39,848 bases of DNA, taken from the NCBI RefSeq assembly GCF_029379315.1, contig NZ_JAQYWQ010000050.1:5529-45376 (forward strand), given 5' to 3'. The DNA is from Nostoc sp. S13. GTDB taxonomy: Bacteria > Cyanobacteriota > Cyanobacteriia > Cyanobacteriales > Nostocaceae. Positions 33,062 through 39,848 of this stretch are shown here, piece after piece. The notes beneath the pieces are model-generated. The model was not told where the DNA came from, did not search any database, and saw only the letters and a list, made by a program, of their open reading frames with translations. Position 1 is the stretch's first letter. Each line of letters begins with the position of its first letter. The translations under genes were made by a program, and so were the position numbers.

Positions 33062-34747
33062 ATGCCTGAAACTAAATCAAAGTTTTTCATTCCTGCTGTT
33101 GGTGCTGCTGTAGTTGTAGTTGTAGCAGGAAGTATAGCGGCTTATACGTATTTTAAAGGCCCATCAGGAGGTAGCTCAGATGCTCTAGGCAGTGCTAAAT
33201 TAGTACCTTCAACAGCATTGGTGGCAGCTTATATTACTACTGACGCTGGAGCTTGGGCAAAGTTACAACAGTTTGGCACTCCAGAAGCACAAAAGTTAGT
33301 GGCAAAAAATCTGGAAGATTTCAATAAGCAAATCTTCAGTGAGAGTAACGTTTCTTATGAAAAAGATATAAAGCCTTGGGTTGGTGGTGTGATGATTGCT
33401 GTACTGCCGCCAAATCCTGTGAAACCGGCGCAGTTAAAAGTGCTGTCTGGGGCACCTAATATACCAACAAATTTACAGCAGAAATCGAATATCCTGATAG
33501 TGGTGGGAATCAAGGACAAACTCAGTGCCTTGAATTTTGCTAATAAATTGAAGTCAGAAAAAGGGGTGAAATTCCAGGAATCTGACTACCAAGGTCAAAA
33601 AATTCTCGAAACTACACAAAATGGCAAGCCGACATATAGCGTAGTTTTAAATAATAGTCACTTGATATTAGCCCCCGAAAAGCAAGCTGTAGAACAAGCA
33701 ATTGACACGTTTAAGGGACAGTCTTCTTTTGCCAGTAAAGAAGGTGCCGGTAGCATTCTCAGCAAAGGAGTGGATGTCAAAAATAGCCTCGCCCAAATTT
33801 ATCTACCAGATTATCCAGGTACGGTACAGCAATTAGCAGCCGCAAGTCAGCAGGCAAAGCAGTTACCTCCACAAGCCCTGACGCAACTTAAGCAGATAAA
33901 ATCTGTGGTGGCGGGTGTTGGTGTTGATGACGCGGGAGTGCGGGTAAAAGCGATCGCCAATTTAGATCCGCAACTAAATAAATTTCAGTATCAATCAACT
34001 CCTGGGAATATAGTAGGGCAATTTCCGATTGATACCTTTGCTCTGATTAGCGGAAGTGGCATCAGCCGTGGTTGGGAAACGGTAGTAGAACAGTCAAAAG
34101 ATTATCCACAAATGAAGCAAGCTCTGGAACAAGCGCGCGGGCAACTAAAATTTGTGAATATAGACCTAGACAAGGATATTTTTGGCTGGATGAATGGGGA
34201 ATTCGCTTTTGGTGCGATTCCATCAAATCAAGGGGTGTTAGCGAGTGTTGGTTTTGGAGGTGCTTTAGTATTTGATACTAGCGATCGCAAAACTGCCGAA
34301 GCCACCTTGACAAAATTGGATACCCTCGCCAAAACCCAAAAAATCAACATCGCCAACAGAAATATTGGTGGTAAAGACGTAACTGAATGGCAAATCCCCC
34401 AACAAGGAGCTTTATTGGCGCATGGTTGGCTTGATCAAGATACTTTATTTGTAGCTCTTGGTGGGCCAATTGCCGACGCAGTTAGCGATCGCAAGAATCA
34501 ATCTCTGGACAATAGCGACAGCTTCAAAGCTGTTACTGGTTCTTTACAAAAGCCCAATGGCGGTTATTTCTACCTAGATATGGATAAAACTAAAACTGTG
34601 CCCCTAGTCAATAGTTTGATCTCATCTAACGCCGATACCATTAATATCCTGGGTTCCATTCGTGGTTTTGGTGTTACCGCCACTAGCCCCGATAAATCCA
34701 CCAGTGAATTGGAGATGTTGTTAGCTCTCAAGCCCACTGCAAAATAG
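33062..34747 (+). CDS. DUF3352 membrane-anchored protein
   Basis: The 561-residue protein has a short basic N-terminus, one transmembrane or signal-anchor segment (FFIPAVGAAVVVVVAGSIAA, about 8-30) and a long extracytoplasmic part matching the cyanobacterial DUF3352 family: LVPSTALVAAYITTDAGAWA, NILIVVGIKDKLSALNFANK, then repeats of the same fold around GGALVFDTSDRKTAEATLTK and GGYFYLDMDK. Function is unknown. The protein probably sits on the periplasmic face of the membrane. AGAGGA seven bases before the ATG is a good ribosome site. A TGGGCAT heptamer array begins at its stop codon. Confidence 0.85.
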   Translation: MPETKSKFFIPAVGAAVVVVVAGSIAAYTYFKGPSGGSSDALGSAKLVPSTALVAAYITTDAGAWAKLQQFGTPEAQKLVAKNLEDFNKQIFSESNVSYEKDIKPWVGGVMIAVLPPNPVKPAQLKVLSGAPNIPTNLQQKSNILIVVGIKDKLSALNFANKLKSEKGVKFQESDYQGQKILETTQNGKPTYSVVLNNSHLILAPEKQAVEQAIDTFKGQSSFASKEGAGSILSKGVDVKNSLAQIYLPDYPGTVQQLAAASQQAKQLPPQALTQLKQIKSVVAGVGVDDAGVRVKAIANLDPQLNKFQYQSTPGNIVGQFPIDTFALISGSGISRGWETVVEQSKDYPQMKQALEQARGQLKFVNIDLDKDIFGWMNGEFAFGAIPSNQGVLASVGFGGALVFDTSDRKTAEATLTKLDTLAKTQKINIANRNIGGKDVTEWQIPQQGALLAHGWLDQDTLFVALGGPIADAVSDRKNQSLDNSDSFKAVTGSLQKPNGGYFYLDMDKTKTVPLVNSLISSNADTINILGSIRGFGVTATSPDKSTSELEMLLALKPTAK

Positions 34748-34751
34748 GGGA

Positions 34752-34853
34752 TTGGGCATTGGGCATTGGGCATTGGGCATTGGTTATTAATTCTTCTCTC
34801 TCCTGCTACCTCATCCCCCTCATCTCCCCCCACTCCCCACTCCCCACTCTCCA
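34752..34853 (+). repeat. Compound heptamer repeat after the DUF3352 gene
   Basis: Four and a half TTGGGCA heptamers (34752-34783) are followed by a pyrimidine-rich stretch with CCTCATCCCCCTCATCTCC and an ACTCCCC array (34824-34853). The order is the same as in the gloB module read on its own sense strand. The first unit starts 5 bp after TAG. Confidence 0.85.
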
Positions 34854-34933
34854 GAATGTTTTCCAATTTGCATCTAGACTGGCCTCCAGCAAGTATGTCA
34901 TAAGTACAAAAGGCTGTTACTGCAAACTGATTT

Positions 34934-35854
34934 ATGACCGCTGCTGTAAATACTAATCCTGGCTTCGCTTCCCGCTTGGTAAATGGCATATTGGCAATCA
35001 AGCCTTTAGCTAACCTAGCCAAACATCAAGCTAGACAAATGATGATTAAACGTGCTGAGAGAATTGGTGTGCTTTGGACGCAAGAAGTCGAGACACTACA
35101 AGCGCGTGATTGGAGGGCTGATCTAGCTCAAGTACAAAATCCCCACCTTTCCTACCCCGATTACTACGTCACCTCATTCCATGCGTACGAAACCGGAAAT
35201 CTCAGTTGGCAAGCCGCTTTTGAGGTAGAATCTGCTGCCTACGCTGTCCACGCTAAGATTTGGCAGAGCGCTGAAGCCCAAGGCGATCCGATGCTGCGCC
35301 AAAGTTACCACAATATCCTGAAAAGTCAAATCCCCAACGAGCCACAAGACATCTTAGATGTAGGGTGTAGTGTTGGCTTGAGTACTTTTGCGCTACAAGC
35401 AGTTTATCCCCATGCCAAAATTATCGGCTTGGACTTATCTCCCTACTTTTTAGCCGTTGCCAATTACCGCGCCCAACAACGCCAAGCTAAAATAAACTGG
35501 CTTCATGCCCAAGCTGAATCTACTGGACTACCAGATGCCTCTTTTGATTTAGTCTCCATTTTCCTGATGTGCCATGAACTGCCCCAATCAGCAACCCGAC
35601 AGATTTTAGCTGAAATGCGGCGCTTGCTGCGTCCGGGTGGCTACTTAGCAATCATGGACATGAATCCCAAATCTGAAGTTTACAAGAAAATGCCAGCTTA
35701 CATTTTGACGTTGCTCAAAAGTACTGAACCGTATTTAGATGAATATTTCGCTTTGGACATTGAGCGAACTATTGTTGAAGTAGGATTCAAAACTCCCACT
35801 ATCACTAACAATACCCACCGTCACCGCACAATAATTGCTCAGGTGAGTGGTTGA
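34934..35854 (+). CDS. Class I SAM-dependent methyltransferase
   Basis: The 306-residue protein has the SAM-binding motif I DILDVGCSVGLSTFALQ (about 138-154), the acidic loop IIGLDLSPYFLAVANYRAQQ, ESTGLPDASFDLVSIFLMCH and the post-motif III block MRRLLRPGGYLAIMDMNPKS. The N-terminal 130 residues are a cyanobacterial extension (DLAQVQNPHLSYPDYYVTSF) of unknown role. The substrate is unknown; the fold resembles UbiE/phospholipid-type methyltransferases. The stop overlaps the GTG start of the next gene by 8 bp, so the two are translationally coupled. Confidence 0.88.
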   Translation: MTAAVNTNPGFASRLVNGILAIKPLANLAKHQARQMMIKRAERIGVLWTQEVETLQARDWRADLAQVQNPHLSYPDYYVTSFHAYETGNLSWQAAFEVESAAYAVHAKIWQSAEAQGDPMLRQSYHNILKSQIPNEPQDILDVGCSVGLSTFALQAVYPHAKIIGLDLSPYFLAVANYRAQQRQAKINWLHAQAESTGLPDASFDLVSIFLMCHELPQSATRQILAEMRRLLRPGGYLAIMDMNPKSEVYKKMPAYILTLLKSTEPYLDEYFALDIERTIVEVGFKTPTITNNTHRHRTIIAQVSG

Positions 35855-36842
35855 TTTCTTTCTACTGTTGTGGGCAGCAATACCACCGTTGCTGCTGCTA
35901 GGCTACTACTACTGTCGGGTGCCATTTGCCCCACCTCTATTAAAGTTACTGATGTTCTTTATCATCGGGGCAATATCTGGGATCTTAGCTCTTAGCCTCG
36001 AATGGATTTTTGAAACTGTAGCTAACTTTTTTGTAGACTGGCATCAGATCAAAGGATGTCTGGCGACAAGCTTCTGCGCGTCTACGCTTCCTGGTATAGC
36101 CTTGCGGCAACTTGTGGAAGTAGGCCCAATTGAAGAAGGCTGCAAATTGGCAGCAGTTGTTGTCCCAACCTGCTATCTACAACGCAGGTATCGATTACTT
36201 CAATCTACCGTTTTCCTCTTCACTATAGCCGTTGCCCTCGGATTCACTGCCGAGGAGAATTGGATTTACCTTTTTCACGGTACAGCATCAATTCTTGACC
36301 GGACTATCGGCACGCCAGTCCACGCCATATTCTCTGCACCTTGGGGATATGCTTTAGGAATTTATATTTCCTCCCACACTCGGTTAAATCGAGACAGGAA
36401 GTTAATTTTTTGGGCTTGGCTAAATTCTGTAATCTGTCATGCTCTAGTTAATCTCCTATCTAGTGCTGGACGTTACTCAATACTTCTACGTTTCCTGAGT
36501 TATGGTTTATTTCCGTTTCTATTGTGGATGTTTTGGCGACTGGAACAATTACTGCGAAAAATACAAGGTAAACTTGTAATTACCCTGATTTCAAACCGTA
36601 CACCCCAGCGTCGTTACTGGCAGAGGAGTTTAGTCCTGTTTGCCCTCATGCTGGGTGGAAATGCTATTTTTGGGCTATTTCTCTTAGCTAGGACTCTTAG
36701 TCCTTTGAGTCCGTCAAAGCTTTTTGATACTGATATTTTGTGGTTTATATTTAGTCGCTTTTTACTAAATCTCTTTTTTGGAGTTTTAGCCTGGGGCATT
36801 TATCGCTATTTGCGACATTCCGCCCGTCGTCGGTATTTTTAA
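35847..36842 (+). CDS. PrsW-like intramembrane metalloprotease
   Basis: The 331-residue membrane protein has about eight predicted spans and the motifs of PrsW/CAAX-type intramembrane proteases: E96-E-G-C-K100 (EExxK), E136-E-N in GFTAEENWIY, the histidine in GTPVHAIFSAPWGYALG and a last histidine in SVICHALVNLL. In Bacillus PrsW cleaves an anti-sigma factor; no such partner is visible here. The C-terminal 110 residues add three further spans. The start is GTG 35847, overlapping the methyltransferase stop, and the ORF gives the expected N-terminal span FFLLLWAAIPPLLLLGYYYC. Confidence 0.85.
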   Translation: MVDFFLLLWAAIPPLLLLGYYYCRVPFAPPLLKLLMFFIIGAISGILALSLEWIFETVANFFVDWHQIKGCLATSFCASTLPGIALRQLVEVGPIEEGCKLAAVVVPTCYLQRRYRLLQSTVFLFTIAVALGFTAEENWIYLFHGTASILDRTIGTPVHAIFSAPWGYALGIYISSHTRLNRDRKLIFWAWLNSVICHALVNLLSSAGRYSILLRFLSYGLFPFLLWMFWRLEQLLRKIQGKLVITLISNRTPQRRYWQRSLVLFALMLGGNAIFGLFLLARTLSPLSPSKLFDTDILWFIFSRFLLNLFFGVLAWGIYRYLRHSARRRYF

Positions 36843-36874
36843 CTAATTGGATTTGCGATTCTATACAGAAAAAA

Positions 36875-36994
36875 TTTGAGGTTTATCGTCGTGAGCAGGC
36901 TGCATTAAAGCTAGCAGTTACTTTATTTAGTCAAGATGAATTGACAAGTCCTTTGCTACCTGGTTTCAACTGTTTAGTTAGTAAACTTTTCTAG
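36875..36994 (+). pseudogene. C-terminal relic of a Uma2-family gene
   Basis: A short frame encodes FEVYRREQAALKLAVTLFSQ then DELTSPLLPGFNCLVSKLF and a stop. The TSPLLPGF block is a typical C-terminus of Uma2/DUF820 proteins. No start or upstream part is present in any frame, so only about 39 codons survive. Confidence 0.6.
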
Positions 36995-37072
36995 TTTTAG
37001 ATTCTTTTCATTCATCGGGCATGAGGCATGGGGATGATATAAATTCCCTATGTCCTATGTCTTTTCAATTAC

Positions 37073-37945
37073 CTAAACTCGTGCGAATACTGGCTGATTC
37101 ACAGCTGCACTGGCTGAATCTGATTCTGACTCAGTACAGTAGATTTCGCAGGAGTTATTGGGACTTTCAATCAGTTTCACTTTATAAAGTTTAGCTCCCA
37201 ATTCCTGAATAGGCGATCGCAGTAAATTACTAATATAAAGTGCGATATTCTCAGCAGTGGGCACAACTTCTGCAAAGTAAGAAATGTCTTTGTTTAAAAA
37301 GGTGTGATCGAATGGTTCGATTACATAATCTTCTACCACTTGATTCAGGGCACCTAAATCAATAATCATGCCGGTGCGTGGGTCAATTTTGCCTTTGACA
37401 GTGACTTCTAGATGGTAGTTGTGTCCGTGACCGTGAGGACGAGCGCACTTACCATAAACAAGCGTGTTTTCTTCGTTACTGAGGTTAGGATGAGCTAGCC
37501 GATGGGCAGCGCTAAAGTGAGTACTGATAGTGAGGTAGGCTTCCATTGCGTTTCCCATATAATCTGCCCAAAGTTCAGGATGTTCAAATAACTGTACACG
37601 CACTAAAGGCAAGTGCGGTGCTAGCCTGTGCCAGATAATCCGTGCAATATTCTCAGTAGTGGGGAGAGTTTGTTGAAATTCTGCCCAGACATCGTTGAGA
37701 TAAGAGAAGTCCAATTGACTGGTAACTTCCCGTTTAATTACGTGTTTTACATCAGACAAGTTCAGCACCATGCCGTATTCATCCAATTCCCCGGCTAGGG
37801 AGATGAATAAGACATAGTTATGCCCGTGTCCCGGAAATCTAGAGCAAGCACCAAAGTTCTCAATATTCTCAGCTTCACTCAGCTCGGGCAACCAATAGCG
37901 ATGACTTGCCGAAAACTGGGCGCGGCGATTAACAATACATTGCAT
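37073..37945 (-). CDS. Two-domain 6-pyruvoyl-tetrahydropterin synthase-like protein
   Basis: The 290-residue protein holds two PTPS/QueD-fold domains in tandem: about 1-128 and 133-270. Each has the zinc-binding histidines: FSASHRY with PGHGHNY in the first, FSAAHRL with HGHGHNY in the second. Each also has a cysteine before HGH (ACSRF, KCARP), the GMVLNLSDV or GMIIDLGAL strand, and DFSYLND or DHTFLNK. The HGHNY form is that of PTPS more than of QueD. Family members act on dihydroneopterin triphosphate in pterin or queuosine synthesis, and cyanobacteria make pterin glycosides. Whether both sites are active is unknown. Confidence 0.88.
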   Translation of the reverse strand: MQCIVNRRAQFSASHRYWLPELSEAENIENFGACSRFPGHGHNYVLFISLAGELDEYGMVLNLSDVKHVIKREVTSQLDFSYLNDVWAEFQQTLPTTENIARIIWHRLAPHLPLVRVQLFEHPELWADYMGNAMEAYLTISTHFSAAHRLAHPNLSNEENTLVYGKCARPHGHGHNYHLEVTVKGKIDPRTGMIIDLGALNQVVEDYVIEPFDHTFLNKDISYFAEVVPTAENIALYISNLLRSPIQELGAKLYKVKLIESPNNSCEIYCTESESDSASAAVNQPVFARV

Positions 37946-38027
37946 GAGTACACTGGGAGCAGAATTTAAAATTTCTTAATCTTTTTCTGTTTCCAGCATA
38001 AACTAATTCCTAAGTTCTGTGTCATTC

Positions 38028-38067
38028 GTCATTTGTGAATCAGCGAAATTGCCCAATGCCAAATGAC
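38028..38067 (-). terminator. 8-bp inverted repeat at the end of the DnaJ-domain gene
   Basis: GTCATTTG (38028-38035) and CAAATGAC (38060-38067) are perfect inverted repeats separated by 24 nt, touching the stop codon of the minus-strand gene. A terminator role is possible but the stem is short. Confidence 0.3.
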
Positions 38068-38768
38068 TATGTAACAGACGCTTGCGCCTCACAGTGCAAT
38101 CTTGTAGCTATGCGGAATAATTCATGACCTGTGTGTAAATAACGCTCATCGTAGTTCAAAGGAAAATAACCTAATTCATCTAGTCCATCTGCTACTTGAT
38201 CGAGGCTGTAATAGAGGTGAGCCGCCGTTCTCGCTAGACTGGGGGGATTCGGTAAGGAGCGAAAAGTAATTTGTGCTTGCTTGAGGTCATCTCGACAGGT
38301 TTTTAAATATTCCTGAAATTCATCTAACAACTCATCATCAAAGGGATCAGCCGCTAATTGCTCCATTTGTTCTTCTAACGAATAAAGAATGGTACAAAGC
38401 AAGCGATTTACTGGTTGGTAAACTTGGCGCAGCCATTCCTCAACTTGCTCATCAACATCTCGTCCGGTTTTTCGTCTTGTCTGGTAATGCTTTTGCGCTG
38501 ATGCTGTACGCTGTTGGCGATCGCTATTTAATTTTTCAGAGTCATCTTGCAGTTGTTGGTCATAATTGCGGCGATTTTGATTGTCGCCTAAAACCTCATA
38601 AGCTGCATTGATGCGGATAATCTGCTCGTGATCGGCTGTTTCCTGATTACTGTCAGGATGAAACAACTTTACCAAGCGCCGATAAGCTTGCTTAATCTCT
38701 GCAAGGCTTGCACTTGGACTAACTTTGAGAGTTTCGTAATGGTTAGAAACGTGCTTAGAATTGACCAT
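38067..38768 (-). CDS. J-domain (DnaJ-like) protein
   Basis: The 233-residue protein begins with a J-domain (about 10-72): NHYETLKVSPSASLAEIKQA, YRRLVKLFHPDSNQET with the HPD motif, then INAAYEVLGDNQNRRNYDQQ. It lacks the glycine-rich and zinc-finger regions of DnaJ proper. The remaining 150 residues are a helical, acidic domain (EEWLRQVYQPVNRLLCTILY) of a cyanobacterial type with no known activity. It is likely a specialised co-chaperone for an Hsp70. The gene lies 15 bp after cysK on the same strand, so the two appear co-transcribed. Confidence 0.88.
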   Translation of the reverse strand: MVNSKHVSNHYETLKVSPSASLAEIKQAYRRLVKLFHPDSNQETADHEQIIRINAAYEVLGDNQNRRNYDQQLQDDSEKLNSDRQQRTASAQKHYQTRRKTGRDVDEQVEEWLRQVYQPVNRLLCTILYSLEEQMEQLAADPFDDELLDEFQEYLKTCRDDLKQAQITFRSLPNPPSLARTAAHLYYSLDQVADGLDELGYFPLNYDERYLHTGHELFRIATRLHCEAQASVT

Positions 38769-38783
38769 TAATTCAATGTATCG

Positions 38784-39746
38784 TTAACTGACGCTAGCGG
38801 CTAACCTTGCCTCCAGGTCTTGGAACAACGGCGTACTCAAATACCTCTCACCAAAACTGGGCTGAATCACCACAATTAAACGTCCCTTATTTTCTTGACG
38901 TTGGGCAACGCGAATTGCTGCACATAAAGCTGCTCCACTGGAAATGCCAGATAGTAGCCCTTCTTCTTTTGCCAAACGCCGACTGTAAGCGATCGCTTCT
39001 TCATCGGTGACAGTAATCACTTCATCAATCAATTTTATCTTTAGTACTTGGGGAATAAACCCAGCGCCAATTCCCTGGATTTTGTGGGGCCCTGGCCGTC
39101 CCCCAGATAAAACTGGGCTATTGGCTGGTTCAACAGCGATCGCCTTAGAACTAGGCTTGCGTGCTTTAATCACTTCTGCTACACCAGTTATCGTACCACC
39201 TGTGCCCACCCCTGCCACAATTATATCTACTTGTCCATCGGTATCTTCCCAGATTTCAAGAGCAGTAGTTTCCCGATGCACTCTTGCATTGGCTGGATTG
39301 CGAAACTGCTGCAACATATAGGTATTTGGTGTAGTATTAACTATTTGCTGCGCTCGTCCAATTGCCCCACTCATGCCTTCTATACCTGGTGTTAGTTCCA
39401 GTTCTGCTCCATAGGCCCGCAACATTGCCCGTCGTTCCCCACTCATCGTCTCTGGCATGATCAAAATTAACCGATAACCCTTAGCTGCTGCTGCCATTGC
39501 TAGGGCAATTCCTGTGTTTCCAGAAGTGGGTTCTACTAATACTGTCTTAAGAGGAGTAATCAGCCCTTGCTCTTCGGCGGCGTTAATCATACTCACCCCA
39601 ATCCGGTCTTTAACTGATGCCGATGGGTTCATACTTTCCAGTTTCACCACAATTTCCGCAACACATCCTTCTGTTTGAGGAATGCGGTTCAACTGCACGA
39701 GGGGTGTACAACCAGCCAGTTCTGTAATGTTACGAGCTATTCGCAT
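38784..39746 (-). CDS. cysK: Cysteine synthase A (O-acetylserine sulfhydrylase)
   Basis: The PLP enzyme makes cysteine from O-acetylserine and sulfide. The 320-residue product has the PLP lysine in PSASVK46DRIG, the substrate loop T74SGNTG79, the phosphate-binding loop [10 protein letters not shown] and [11 protein letters not shown] near the C-terminus. These identify the cysteine synthase branch with the usual length. The start ATG at 39744-39746 gives the family N-terminus [20 protein letters not shown]. It precedes the DnaJ-domain gene. A long hairpin lies 50-90 bp upstream. Confidence 0.94.
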   Translation of the reverse strand: MRIARNITELAGCTPLVQLNRIPQTEGCVAEIVVKLESMNPSASVKDRIGVSMINAAEEQGLITPLKTVLVEPTSGNTGIALAMAAAAKGYRLILIMPETMSGERRAMLRAYGAELELTPGIEGMSGAIGRAQQIVNTTPNTYMLQQFRNPANARVHRETTALEIWEDTDGQVDIIVAGVGTGGTITGVAEVIKARKPSSKAIAVEPANSPVLSGGRPGPHKIQGIGAGFIPQVLKIKLIDEVITVTDEEAIAYSRRLAKEEGLLSGISSGAALCAAIRVAQRQENKGRLIVVIQPSFGERYLSTPLFQDLEARLAASVS

Positions 39747-39795
39747 AATTTAGTCCTTAGTTATTAGTTATTAATTATCGAACAGAATAAAGATG

Positions 39796-39835
39796 CCAGT
39801 CGTCAGAATACAGGAAAGGTATTCTGTACGACTGG
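39796..39835. promoter_or_regulatory. Long hairpin upstream of cysK
   Basis: CCAGTCGT-CAGAATAC (39796-39811) pairs with GTATTCTG-T-ACGACTGG (39819-39835) over 16 bp with one bulged base and a 7-nt loop (AGGAAAG). It lies 50-90 bp upstream of the cysK start. It could be a terminator of a gene beyond the window edge or a structure in the cysK leader. It contains no known riboswitch signature that I recognise. Confidence 0.5.
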
Positions 39836-39848
39836 TGGATGAATAATC

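Overview
The window looks like chromosomal DNA of a filamentous, Nostoc/Anabaena-type cyanobacterium. The evidence is internal: more than twenty copies of the HIP1 octamer GCGATCGC, several seven-base short tandem repeats (families TGGGCAT, GGAGTTA and GGGGAGT), interspersed GACGGGCTACGCC-type repeats, a cyanobacterial four-ACT aspartate kinase, a serine/threonine kinase-TPR protein, the rplI-dnaB pair, DUF3352 and several Uma2-family sequences. No tRNA, rRNA, CRISPR array or intact insertion sequence was seen.

Layout. 1-2500 is an accessory patch: the end of a TPR protein, a 21-bp repeat array, two divergent hicBA toxin-antitoxin loci (the second hicA carries a nonsense codon) and a Uma2 gene whose last codons come from a MITE-like element. 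2600-8800 holds lysC, a membrane-anchored kinase-TPR protein that lacks both catalytic aspartates, and pgm. 8900-9200 contains fused relics of an ABC ATPase and an NADPH-dependent FMN reductase. 9447-12541 is a minus-strand housekeeping block (rplI, dnaB, gloB) separated by heptamer repeats.

12923-23841 is the most distinctive part: nine plus-strand genes with gaps of 3-170 bp, probably a surface-glycan locus. In order they are an ATP-grasp-like protein, a GT2 and a GT4 glycosyltransferase, an ABC exporter with two HisKA-like segments fused to its C-terminus, a second GT4, a GT10 fucosyltransferase-like enzyme, and three tandem paralogues with GT8-like DxD motifs. A second, AT-rich GT10 gene faces the cluster on the opposite strand. 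The glycosyltransferases could build an oligosaccharide that the ABC protein moves across the membrane. The HisKA-like tail suggests a link to signalling or dimerisation. The product is unknown.

25869-29707 has a small membrane protein and an AarF/ABC1 kinase, then back-to-back relics of an MFS transporter and a TonB-dependent receptor that look like a decayed siderophore locus. 29844-39746 holds an M1 aminopeptidase with HEAT repeats, a DUF3352 protein, a methyltransferase overlapping a PrsW-like protease, a Uma2 relic, a two-domain 6-pyruvoyl-tetrahydropterin synthase, a DnaJ-domain protein and cysK.

A recurring theme is invasion of genes and 3' ends by small repeats. Repeats lie in frame inside lysC and twice inside the aminopeptidase gene. 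Compound heptamer modules begin at or within a few bases of the stop codons of pgm, gloB and the DUF3352 gene.
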